Shown piece after piece: positions 24,783 to 32,085 of a DNA stretch of 32,339 nucleotides; the first letter of the stretch is position 1; each line of letters starts with the position of its first letter. Both the position numbers and the translations under genes were made by a program. Under the pieces are notes generated by a model. The model saw only the letters and a list, made by a program, of their open reading frames with translations. It was not told the DNA's origin and did no database searches. Origin of the DNA: Syntrophobacterales bacterium. Lineage in GTDB: Bacteria > Desulfobacterota > Syntrophorhabdia > Syntrophorhabdales > WCHB1-27. The stretch spans positions 1 through 32,339 of the forward strand of contig JADGQN010000004.1 of NCBI GenBank assembly GCA_017881765.1. Reading direction: 5' to 3'.

Positions 24783-25546
24783 AACATGTCCTCCTCTTGG
24801 GTCAATTCTAAGAAAGGGACCCTCACGGTAAAGCAGGTGCTGAATCCCTTACGGCTCGTGACTGAAATTTCACCACGCATCCGCTCCACGAGAGCTTTCA
24901 CACAGAACAATCCGAGCCCGAGCCCCGGTACGTCCTTCGCATCGTTTGTCTCTAGTCTGACAAACCGCTTGTACACGGCCTCACGGTCTTGCTCGGAAAT
25001 GGCTGCACCATCGTTCGACACGGTTATAACGAGGTCGACGTCGCCGCTCACGGCCAGATCCATCTGTTCTTTGCGATATTTGAGAGCGTTGCTCACGAGG
25101 TTGCGCACGATATGCAATACCTTTTTCCGATCGTGATAGAAGGGCGTATGCGCGTACCTGCCCGATACAGCCACCGAAATGGAATGATGCGCGAGGATTT
25201 TCTCTATCTCCGCATCGCTCCCGGCCCTGGCAAGCTCATCACCTGCCCCGGGGTTTACAGACTCCAGCCCCTCTAAGAGTGCTTCCTTGATCAGGTCCTG
25301 AACCGTGAACCGCTCTGGGTGGAACAGGTTTTCTTCGGAGCGGGCAACCTCGAGTATATCCTGCACTAAGCCCCGGGCTTTCTGCGTATTCCTTCTAATC
25401 CGTTCAAGGGAGTCTCGCTGGGGCCCCGTTAAGTCACCGTATCTTTCTGTTTTGCCGAGAAGGCTGTTTACCGTCGTTGCGACCACTGCGAGTGGCCCGA
25501 CAAGGTCATGGACCAGAAGATCATAAAGATAATCCTTTTCGTTCAT
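24779..25546 (-). CDS. Soluble histidine kinase without sensor domain
   Basis: The 255-aa kinase starts almost at its H-box: LVHDLVGPLAVVATTV puts the phospho-acceptor at His13. The dimerisation helices follow, then a HATPase domain with N-box IVRNLVSNALKY, G1-type SNDGAAI and G2-type GLGLGLFCVKAL. No membrane segment or PAS/GAF domain is present. It must take its signal through a partner or through its cytosolic state. The start is supported by GAGGTAG six bases upstream. It heads the operon kinase, regulator, MshEN-like protein, PHP-phosphotransferase. Confidence 0.92.
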   Translation of the reverse strand: MNEKDYLYDLLVHDLVGPLAVVATTVNSLLGKTERYGDLTGPQRDSLERIRRNTQKARGLVQDILEVARSEENLFHPERFTVQDLIKEALLEGLESVNPGAGDELARAGSDAEIEKILAHHSISVAVSGRYAHTPFYHDRKKVLHIVRNLVSNALKYRKEQMDLAVSGDVDLVITVSNDGAAISEQDREAVYKRFVRLETNDAKDVPGLGLGLFCVKALVERMRGEISVTSRKGFSTCFTVRVPFLELTQEEDML

Positions 25547-25569
25547 CGATCTACCTCATCGCGCTCGCA

Positions 25570-25620
25570 GCCCGGCGTTCGCCGGGCCTACCCTCAATCG
25601 GGAAGGCGCACCAAAGGTGC
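25570..25620. repeat. REP-like double hairpin in the 257-bp gap
   Basis: GCCCGGCG-TT-CGCCGGGC (25570-25587) is a perfect palindrome. A second hairpin, GCACC-AAA-GGTGC (25608-25620), follows 20 bases later. Two close GC-rich hairpins in an intergenic spacer are typical of REP-type repeats. No T-run suggests a terminator for either flanking gene. The rest of 25547-25803 shows no gene. Confidence 0.65.
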
Positions 25621-25803
25621 TTTCACCGGATGCGGCGCAGTCATCAACGGCTTTGTAATGTCTGCATAATATGATCTCTCTCGGGCATCTATTTCTCTCC
25701 GTAATACCTATACCATAGTCCCTCACGTGTATGTAAACTTCTATTTCGACCATCAAGCCCTATCTTAAAAAAAACCGGCTCGTGGGTCAAGTGAAATGAA
25801 CCC

Positions 25804-27396
25804 CTACAGCTCTTTCACGTACTCCGCGATGTTCTGACAGTGGTCAGATATCCGCTCCAGATTAATCAGCATCTCCAGAAAAACAGGGCCTGCCTCTGCA
25901 CGGCAGACACGCCTGTGAAAGCGGTCCAGGTGTCTCTCCCGTGCCTCGCGCACTTTCACATCGACAGCTTCCTCGCGCCTAAAAACGTTCAGTATCTTGG
26001 CATCATCTCTTTTGTCCAACAGCAGAACAGCATCGTCGACATTGGCCATGACCAGTGCATCAATCTCGTCAAGCTCCGCCATTCCCTTCTCGGAAAACTC
26101 GATGCCTCGCTCTTCTTGCTCAGCGGCCAGCTTAGCAAGGATCATGGCGTGGTCTGCAAGCCTTTCTATATCATCCACCATAGCAGTATATGTAAAGAGC
26201 TGCTTTGATAGCTCCGGCGAAAATTCTCTGTCAGATATCTTCCACAGATACGCTGCTATTTCGTTCCGTAGGTTATCGACGACCGCCTCCACGTAAACCA
26301 TGTCTCGCCTCTTCGCCTTCCGGAACGTTTTTAAAAGGTCGATGCTGTCGCGAACCATGGTCTGTGCGAGAAGCATCTGCCTTTGCAGTTCTCGTTTCAC
26401 ACAGAGAAGCGCCTCCTCGGTTTGCGCCAGGCAAGCCTCATTGAGGAACTCAGGCCAGACCGGAAGCGTCTGTGCCTTACCGGGAACCAATCTCTCCAAC
26501 ATCACCGAAACCGGCTTGAGCAAAAAGATAAATAGAGCAGCGATGATCAGGTTAAACAGGAAGTGGCCGAGTGCAATCTGCTGCGACAGACTCGCCGAGA
26601 GACTCTTTAGAACCACGGTCAGTATGGGTAAGAGGGGAAGGCAGATACATGTCCCGGCGCATTTGAAGAAAAGATGCGCAAAGGCCGTTCTCTTCCCGTT
26701 AACATTTGAGACGAGCCCGGCAAGCAGAGCTGTCACGGTCGTTCCCACATTTGCTCCGAAGACGACCGGCAGCGCACTATCGAGGCTGATGAGACCTTGC
26801 TGCGCCAGAATGGCAACCATGCTGATCGGTATCACGGATGCATGTACCAGGGCGGTGAAAATGACGCCGGCGGCCAAACCCAACAGAGGATGTGCGGCCC
26901 GTCTGAGAAAAGCGGAAACCTCCGGACTCGCCTTGAGTGGTGCCGTTACCTCACTGATAAGGTAAAGCGCGAACAGCACGAGACCAAAGTAAAGGACTAC
27001 CTCTCCGACAATCTTTCGTTTTCCGTCAGCTGTGAACCAGACAAGAGCCCCGCCCGTTACGCAGATGGGGAAAAGCGCCGTGACTTTCCAGACGACGAGC
27101 TGTACCGTAAACGTAGTACCGATGTCTGTACCGAGAACCATAGCAAGGCCATGGTAAAGACTGAGTAGCCCGGCGCTCACCATACTGACGATGAGGGCGG
27201 TGGTTGTTGAACTGCTCTGAAACAGGATCGTTGAGAGCATGCCCGTTGCCAAACCGGACAGAGGGGTGCGCGCTGAATACCTGATATACTGACGGACACG
27301 GTCGGTGAAAAGTTTCTGTACTTCGGTGCTCAGCTTAGCGATCGCGTAGAGAAAAATGAGAAGGGCCGTAATGAAGAGAGACAACCCCTGGAGCAT
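25804..27396 (-). CDS. Na+/phosphate cotransporter family protein with C-terminal PhoU domain
   Basis: The 530-aa inner-membrane protein (NptA/YjbB type) has the two inverted Na/Pi repeats. The first shows LFQSSSTTTALIVSMV and VLGTDIGTTFT, the second shows ALVHASVIPISMVAIL and VFGANVGTTVTALLAG. Multiple hydrophobic helices reach to about residue 310. The remainder is a helical PhoU-like domain (MVRDSIDLLKTF, DDIERLADHAMILAK, LERISDHCQNIAEYV). Members move phosphate with sodium, often outward, under PhoU control. No Shine-Dalgarno precedes ATG 27396, but an extended -10 promoter lies just upstream, so the message may be leaderless. Confidence 0.93.
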   Translation of the reverse strand: MLQGLSLFITALLIFLYAIAKLSTEVQKLFTDRVRQYIRYSARTPLSGLATGMLSTILFQSSSTTTALIVSMVSAGLLSLYHGLAMVLGTDIGTTFTVQLVVWKVTALFPICVTGGALVWFTADGKRKIVGEVVLYFGLVLFALYLISEVTAPLKASPEVSAFLRRAAHPLLGLAAGVIFTALVHASVIPISMVAILAQQGLISLDSALPVVFGANVGTTVTALLAGLVSNVNGKRTAFAHLFFKCAGTCICLPLLPILTVVLKSLSASLSQQIALGHFLFNLIIAALFIFLLKPVSVMLERLVPGKAQTLPVWPEFLNEACLAQTEEALLCVKRELQRQMLLAQTMVRDSIDLLKTFRKAKRRDMVYVEAVVDNLRNEIAAYLWKISDREFSPELSKQLFTYTAMVDDIERLADHAMILAKLAAEQEERGIEFSEKGMAELDEIDALVMANVDDAVLLLDKRDDAKILNVFRREEAVDVKVREARERHLDRFHRRVCRAEAGPVFLEMLINLERISDHCQNIAEYVKEL

Positions 27397-27401
27397 GCTT
27401 T

Positions 27402-27429
27402 ATCATACCACGATCATTTAGCGCTTCAA
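27402..27429 (-). promoter_or_regulatory. Candidate promoter for the Na/Pi transporter, probably leaderless
   Basis: On the minus strand TTGAAG is followed after 16 bases by an extended -10, TGGTATGAT. The expected transcript start falls at or within a base or two of the ATG at 27396. Confidence 0.45.
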
Positions 27430-27463
27430 ATCCTGACTAAAGGTGTTTGAGACTCAGCGCGCT

Positions 27464-27626
27464 AAATTCCAAATCCAAATTTCTAAATCCTAAACAAATT
27501 CCAATGTTCACGGCAATCAAATCAAAATCTCCGTGGTGCAATAGACACTGTGATTGGAACATTTGGTATTTGATAATTTGACATTGTTTCCGGGTACCCG
27601 CTTGCGGGTGGTGGTGCTTGGAATTT
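27464..27626. repeat. AT-rich intergenic repeat with inverted ends and a central hairpin
   Basis: AAATTCCAA (27464-27472) is the exact complement of TTGGAATTT (27618-27626). Further AAATTCC/CCAAAT-type words recur between them. A perfect GC hairpin, ACCCGC-TT-GCGGGT, sits at 27596-27609. The 321 bases 27397-27717 hold no convincing gene. The 102-aa ORF across it reads like translated repeat. Confidence 0.6.
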
Positions 27627-27717
27627 GAGATTTGGAGAGATACAGCCATCGACCACAGCCCTTCTTGTGAGCACGCGATAGATGAATCTTCAGAGATCGG
27701 GGCGGAATCTGCTGATT

Positions 27718-28248
27718 CTATTTCTTCGGCTGTAACTCCGCGCAAACAAGGTCGCGCAGTACCTTCGTACTGGGCGCCTTATCCAGCGGGGTCCAGGATG
27801 CGTGAGGATACTCGTAAGATGCGATTTTCGAGCCCTTTTTGAAGTGGGACAGGGTGACACATCTCCCCTCCGGTTTTGCGCAGTTGAATTCCCATATCGA
27901 CACGGTATACTCCTGACCTATGTCCTGAACTTCAGTCCCGAATTCCCTTGACAGTTCCTGAAGACTTACCAGAAATTTACCCATCGTGGGTGCGTATTTG
28001 ACAGGGACCCTCACGATCTCGGCCGACACACGCTGGACGGCGCTTCGATCTATGAAGTAGAGTTCATTGTTTTGCCCTTCCACGATGCGATCCCAGTGCA
28101 TACCTGTAGGAGATGTGTTTCGATCCTTGCACCCGGGAACCATCATAGCCATCAAACAGACCGTCATCAACATAACGACACGCCAGACTGACCCTCTGCA
28201 GTCGAAGTGGGACAGTAACCGGGGAGGCAGACACGGGAAAGAGTTCAC
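27718..28248 (-). CDS. Adhesin-E-like probable lipoprotein
   Basis: The N-terminus has a basic region, then a hydrophobic stretch (VVMLMTVCLMAMMVPGC). The cysteine at its end suits a lipobox, although Pro at -2 is unusual. The mature part reads HWDRIVEGQNNELYFIDRSA ... SWTPLDK ... LRDLVC, the layout of surface-adhesin-E-like domains. It parallels the protein at 12444-12998. Predicted location is the outer or inner membrane, anchored by lipid. The track start is GTG 28248, with AGAGGA about nine bases upstream. ATG 28173 is the main alternative and would leave a very short n-region. Function unknown. Confidence 0.72.
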   Translation of the reverse strand: MNSFPCLPPRLLSHFDCRGSVWRVVMLMTVCLMAMMVPGCKDRNTSPTGMHWDRIVEGQNNELYFIDRSAVQRVSAEIVRVPVKYAPTMGKFLVSLQELSREFGTEVQDIGQEYTVSIWEFNCAKPEGRCVTLSHFKKGSKIASYEYPHASWTPLDKAPSTKVLRDLVCAELQPKK

Positions 28249-28299
28249 GTGAGAAAGTCCTCTACTGCGGACAGATCAATCACCACAGGTCGGGTTTTA

Positions 28300-28458
28300 T
28301 CAATCGAGAAGCTTGCTTTCTTTGATCGCATAGTAAATCACATACGCCCACGAGAGGATACCATGCAGGATCGCGAGAGAAACCGTTTTGTGAATACTCC
28401 ACGAAATACATATGGCTAAACTGCTTCCAAAAACGTACGCTGCCCTTATTAAGCCCAT
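28300..28458 (-). CDS. Small membrane protein, 52 aa (absent from ORF track)
   Basis: AAAGGAG lies seven bases before ATG 28458. The product MGLIRAAYVFGSSLAICISW continues through HKTVSLAILHGILSWAYVIYY and ends AIKESKLLD. It has two hydrophobic segments separated by a short basic turn, so probably two membrane helices with a polar tail. I recall no named family. Good ribosome binding site, normal codon use and protein-like hydrophobic pattern support a real gene. It is divergent from the DUF192 gene and upstream of the adhesin-E-like lipoprotein. Confidence 0.78.
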   Translation of the reverse strand: MGLIRAAYVFGSSLAICISWSIHKTVSLAILHGILSWAYVIYYAIKESKLLD

Positions 28459-28610
28459 GTGATCACTCCTTTCTTAGAGGTCAGCAGCCGGCTGGCTGGT
28501 GCCTCACTTAGCCGTTCTTCGATAGTTGTACCACACGTAGCAGGCAACGAAAATCCTTTTCAGAGAGACTTTTTTTCGCAGAAAGATCTCTTTTCTCTCC
28601 CGGGCACACA

Positions 28611-28619
28611 TGATATACT
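28611..28619 (+). promoter_or_regulatory. Candidate extended -10 promoter for the DUF192 gene
   Basis: TGATATACT is a good extended -10 element. The start it predicts is close to ATG 28627, so the transcript is either leaderless or translated from ATG 28639 or 28696. Confidence 0.4.
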
Positions 28620-28626
28620 TAGATCA

Positions 28627-29136
28627 ATGTTCCTAACAATGTTCCTCACACGTGTATGGAGATTAGCATTTCCCGTGCCACTGTTCAGCACTATTATGAT
28701 CCATCTGGTCGTCTTCCTCGCTCTCACCGGTTGCTCGCTGGGAGAAAATGGAGAGAGTAAGACTCGACAGGTGACATTCTTACCTGCGAACGCTTTGCTT
28801 AGAGCAGAGGTCGCGGACACGGAACCTGCGCGCGAAAAGGGGCTCATGTTTCGCACATCCATGGGCGAGAACGAGGGAATGATATTTTACTTCGACCAGA
28901 CAGGCTATCATGCCTTTTACATGTACAACACGCGTATCCCGCTAAGTGTCATTTTTTTGAATGAGAGTCTTAAAATTGTCGACATACAGGATATGGCTCC
29001 CTGCAAGGAACAGAACCCTTCCGCCTGCCCTATCTATGCGCCTAAGGCGGCATGTAGCTACGCAATCGAAGTAAATCAGCAATTCGTACGAAAATACGGA
29101 ATAAAGACAGGAGACCTTGTAAGGATTAAGAAGTAA
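28627..29136 (+). CDS. DUF192 family lipoprotein
   Basis: The signal segment (IMIHLVVFLALTGCSLG) contains a clear lipobox, LTGC. The DUF192 domain fills the rest: LRAEVADTEPAREKGLMFR, GMIFYFDQTGYHAFYMYNTR, IPLSVIFLNESLKIVDIQDM, and a YAIEVNQQF...GIKTGD end. This is the full usual length for the family, whose role is poorly known. The track start at 28459 is too early because the promoter-like element lies inside that extension. ATG 28627, 28639 and 28696 are all in frame. I chose 28627 because a basic RVWR follows it. Confidence 0.85.
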   Translation: MFLTMFLTRVWRLAFPVPLFSTIMIHLVVFLALTGCSLGENGESKTRQVTFLPANALLRAEVADTEPAREKGLMFRTSMGENEGMIFYFDQTGYHAFYMYNTRIPLSVIFLNESLKIVDIQDMAPCKEQNPSACPIYAPKAACSYAIEVNQQFVRKYGIKTGDLVRIKK

Positions 29137-29151
29137 CTGAGCGCCTGCGTC

Positions 29152-29502
29152 CTATAAGGTTTGTTGCATGGGTCCCAGCGCTCGCCTTCTGCAGTCCTTC
29201 GAGTGGAACATCTGCGTGGGGCTCTTTCTCACAAAGACGGTGCCGCACTTGCAGACTGATTCACCGTAAGTACGCCCCTTCAGGCGGCCCATATGAATGT
29301 TGAGGAGTTTCAGGCAGCTGTCGCAATAGCCCAACTCGTTCTCCTCATTCATGTCATTGCCGCATCGCGCACACACCAGAGAACCCCAGCGCCTCGGGTA
29401 ATCGACGTAGCGTCGGTTACCGCATACCCAGCATTTGTACACCTTGATGTCAAAATAACTGTCATCAATCATTTGCCCGAACCCACACTTTTCACATACC
29501 AT
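29152..29502 (-). CDS. Zinc-ribbon protein, function unknown
   Basis: The 116-aa product starts MVCEKCGFGQ, with AAAGGAGG a few bases upstream; the track's longer start is unlikely. It has three apparent metal sites in a row: CEKC with CWVC, CARC with CDSC, and CKC with a downstream His-Cys (FHSKDC). The central block carries a basic NRRYVDYPRR. The arrangement suits nucleic-acid or protein binding, but no family is recognised. It converges on the DUF192 gene, with 15 bases between them. Confidence 0.8.
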   Translation of the reverse strand: MVCEKCGFGQMIDDSYFDIKVYKCWVCGNRRYVDYPRRWGSLVCARCGNDMNEENELGYCDSCLKLLNIHMGRLKGRTYGESVCKCGTVFVRKSPTQMFHSKDCRRRALGPMQQTL

Positions 29503-29770
29503 AGGACCCTCCTTTCGCTCGTTTTCCATTATCGGACGCGTACTTACATAGTTTAGGGTCTCTTCTCCGCGTCTCATTCCAGCGATTATCCGGACCAATT
29601 TCATGCAAATCGCGCGCCAAATAATCAGGATTGACCCGCCCCGGCCAGGGATCTGCGGGGAAAACAATAAGACGCAATTGAGGCAAGGACCAATACCGTG
29701 CCCTCGTTGCGCCATATGTTCTGCTTAAGTTTACGAGAAAAAGGCCGAAGAACTAGAGTAAGCCCAGCGA

Positions 29771-30355
29771 ATGCGTATTTTAATCCATATAGGCAACACA
29801 CTGATGTGTGAGGCCATCAAGCAGTTACTTACCAAGAATGGTTATGGTGATGTCGCGGTGCACGAACAGGGCAACACCAACGGCTTTGAGCCTGAAGTGG
29901 TGCTCACGGATATTTCTACCATCAATGAAAAACTGATGGCCGGCTATCCGAATGCAAAGATTCTATTGATGGATACTGGTGTGGATAAGGAAAAGATAAT
30001 CACCACACTCCTCTCGTATAAGATCCACGGCATCCTTTCCTGCGACACTGAATTCCCTCTCCTCAAAAAGGCCCTTCTCGTGGTGAGCCAGGGACAGATA
30101 TGGATCGACAACAGCACCGTAAAAACGTTTCTCCACGAGTCAGGTATCGTGTCAAAGGCCGGCAAGATAAACGGCATAACCTCCAGGGAGAAAGAGATCA
30201 TCGAATATGTTTGTCAGGGCTACACGAACAAGGAAATTGCGAACAAGCTCACCCTGAGCGAGCATACGGTCAAAGCCCACCTCAACAGGATCTTCAAAAA
30301 GTTCAATGCCACTAGCCGTTCCAAGCTCATCACTCTCGTGATGAATAGCAAATAA
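29771..30355 (+). CDS. LuxR-type transcription regulator with degenerate receiver
   Basis: The C-terminal HTH (about residues 133-190) is clear: ITSREKEIIEYVCQGYTNKE then IANKLTLSEHTVKAHLNRIF. The N-terminal 120 residues have receiver shape but lack key residues. The N-terminal acid pair is missing (MRILIHIGNTL), the expected Lys is replaced in GILSCDTEF, and only an Asp in VVLTDIS remains. Control by phosphate is therefore doubtful. It lies directly upstream of the gspJ promoter region on the same strand and may regulate it, which is inference. No clear Shine-Dalgarno precedes the ATG. Confidence 0.88.
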   Translation: MRILIHIGNTLMCEAIKQLLTKNGYGDVAVHEQGNTNGFEPEVVLTDISTINEKLMAGYPNAKILLMDTGVDKEKIITTLLSYKIHGILSCDTEFPLLKKALLVVSQGQIWIDNSTVKTFLHESGIVSKAGKINGITSREKEIIEYVCQGYTNKEIANKLTLSEHTVKAHLNRIFKKFNATSRSKLITLVMNSK

Positions 30356-30433
30356 CGCACCATTTCCCTTGAATCAACTCCGATTGGACAACGGTGACAT
30401 ATTTACCCATTCTGTCCTTCCTCTTCCCATCTC

Positions 30434-30449
30434 TGGCAGGCTTATTGCA
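30434..30449 (+). promoter_or_regulatory. Candidate sigma-54 promoter upstream of gspJ
   Basis: TGGCAGGCTTATTGCA fits TGGCACG-N4-TTGCW with one mismatch and exact -24 GG / -12 GC spacing. It lies about 100 bases upstream of the gspJ ATG. A sigma-70-like alternative (TTGCGC, 17 bases, TATTAT) sits at 30472-30500. The gap 30356-30551 holds no gene. Confidence 0.55.
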
Positions 30450-30551
30450 TTTCCCCTGCTAGCCTTGAGCTTTGCGCTGAAAATGCGCCAGGGGTATTAT
30501 TTGATCTTTTTAGGAAAAAGGTATCGGCAATATAGGCCGGAAGCAGCTCAC

Positions 30552-31151
30552 ATGCAACGCAAGAGTCACGGATTTACGCTCATCGAGATGCTCCTTGCCA
30601 TCGCATTGTCTGCCCTCCTCTTGGTTATTGTTTATTCGACCTATTTTTCGATAGCGCGATCTATTGACACCACGCTGGAGACGCAGGAACTCCTCGATAC
30701 CGGGCGAGTATTGCTCGAAATGCTAAAGCGGGATATCAGGGGCATCGGCGGGAGCCGTTTCCCCCTCATCAGTACAGTACAGGAGATCGATGGCAAACTT
30801 GTTACCAACATAGTCTTTGTCACGTCGGCACCGAGCTCAACCAACCCATTCAGGTGGAGCAAGGTGGGCTATGCCTTGACACGAGACGACCAGGGCCGAT
30901 GGATATTTGTCAAGAAAGAAGCCAAGAACCCGGACGATGATATCGATCAGCTTGGAAAGGTTTTTGAGATATCGAGACTGGTCAGCTCCTTCCGGCTGAC
31001 TTTCTTCGATGGCACGGAGTGGGTGGAACAGTGGGACTCGCGGTCCACGGGCAAGCTGCCGAAACAGGTGAGAATAACAGTAGAGATATCGGATGAAAAG
31101 AGAAACGTGCAAACTTTTACGGCGGAAGAGGGTATTTCCGGTGCCGTCTAA
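30552..31151 (+). CDS. gspJ: GspJ minor pseudopilin
   Basis: GspJ forms the pseudopilus tip with GspI and GspK in type II secretion. The true start is ATG 30552, giving the class III leader MQRKSHG then FTLIEMLLAIALSALLLVIV. Prepilin peptidase would cut before Phe, with Glu at +5. The track start adds 61 unlikely residues. The rest matches GspJ: YSTYFSIARSIDTTLETQEL, MLKRDIRG, GYALTRDDQGRWIFVK and LVSSFRLTFFDGTEW. Length is 199 aa, normal. GGAAG lies about eight bases upstream. gspG, H and I are not upstream in the window. Confidence 0.9.
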   Translation: MQRKSHGFTLIEMLLAIALSALLLVIVYSTYFSIARSIDTTLETQELLDTGRVLLEMLKRDIRGIGGSRFPLISTVQEIDGKLVTNIVFVTSAPSSTNPFRWSKVGYALTRDDQGRWIFVKKEAKNPDDDIDQLGKVFEISRLVSSFRLTFFDGTEWVEQWDSRSTGKLPKQVRITVEISDEKRNVQTFTAEEGISGAV

Positions 31152-32085
31152 CGAACACGGTTTTGTACTTGTCACGGTGCTTCTCGTGATTGCGATACTC
31201 TTCCCTCTGGTGCTGGCCTTCAGCTCGAGGGTACAGATAAACCTTCTCCAAGCAGACAATTTCCGAAATTCTGTCCAGGCGGTGCGCCTTGCCAGGTCGG
31301 GGGTTGAAGGCGCAATCGGCATTTTGAAAGCAGACGACGCAAGCTACGACACTTTGAAAGACATGTGGGCGCTCGACTTTCCTACCCTCGGTGTAGGGGA
31401 AGGAAAAGTGGAAGTAAAGATCCAGGATGAAGACGGCAAAATTCCGATAAATCAGCTCGTGCTGCCCAACGGGGCCGACATAAACAAGGATGTGGAAGAA
31501 AGGCTCCGTAAGCTCATAACCCGGCTGGGGGGGCGCCCGGAGGTTGTTGATGCCCTGATTGACTGGATGGACGCAGATAACACTATAACGGGCCCGGAGG
31601 GTGCGGAAGACGCCTATTACAAAGAACATGGATACAACTGCAAAAACGCACCAATCGACTCCCTCGACGAGTTATCCATGGTGAAAGGTTTCGACAAGGA
31701 ACTGTTAGTGGACAAGCAGCTCTTGCATTACGTGACGGCGGCGCAGACCGATGGCAAGATTAACGTTAACACCGCCCCCGCGGAGGTCTTGTACGCTGTC
31801 CTTGGTGCGCAGACGACCGCCCTGGCACAACCCCTCAATGACAGTGATGTAGATGACCTTGTCCGCTATCGGGATGAACATGAATTCAAGAACATCCAGG
31901 ACGTCAACGCCGTGGTAAAAATCTCAACAACGCAGGCAGGGAATATCGCCAGTCTCATCAAGGTCAATTCAGCCTTCTTCACGGTTTTCAGCAAGTGCTC
32001 ACTCGGTAAGGTCGTCTACAACTCGGAAGCGCTCTTGCAGCGGGACGGAAATAACATAACGACAGTATACTGGAGAGAGTTTTGA
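31141..32085 (+). CDS. gspK: GspK minor pseudopilin
   Basis: GspK caps the pseudopilus. With GTG 31141 as start the leader is MPSNEHG followed by FVLVTVLLVIAILFPLVLAF. Thr, not Glu, is at +5, as is usual in GspK. ATG 31093 would give a 22-residue basic leader and is less likely. Typical features follow: ARSGVEGAIGILKAD, EDGKIPINQLVLP, DALIDWMDADN with an acidic metal-binding stretch, GKINVNTAPAEVLYAVLG, and the helix-hairpin-helix-like region. Length is 314 aa. The start overlaps the gspJ stop by eleven bases. Confidence 0.92.
   Translation: MPSNEHGFVLVTVLLVIAILFPLVLAFSSRVQINLLQADNFRNSVQAVRLARSGVEGAIGILKADDASYDTLKDMWALDFPTLGVGEGKVEVKIQDEDGKIPINQLVLPNGADINKDVEERLRKLITRLGGRPEVVDALIDWMDADNTITGPEGAEDAYYKEHGYNCKNAPIDSLDELSMVKGFDKELLVDKQLLHYVTAAQTDGKINVNTAPAEVLYAVLGAQTTALAQPLNDSDVDDLVRYRDEHEFKNIQDVNAVVKISTTQAGNIASLIKVNSAFFTVFSKCSLGKVVYNSEALLQRDGNNITTVYWREF

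Noticed and set aside
27437-27745. 102-aa minus-strand ORF
   Set aside because: It reads across the AT-rich repeat and into the start of another gene's 3' end; typical of translated intergenic repeat.
29152-29715. 187-aa version of the zinc-ribbon protein as in the ORF track
   Set aside because: The first 71 residues are not protein-like, and AAAGGAGG marks the internal ATG at 29502.
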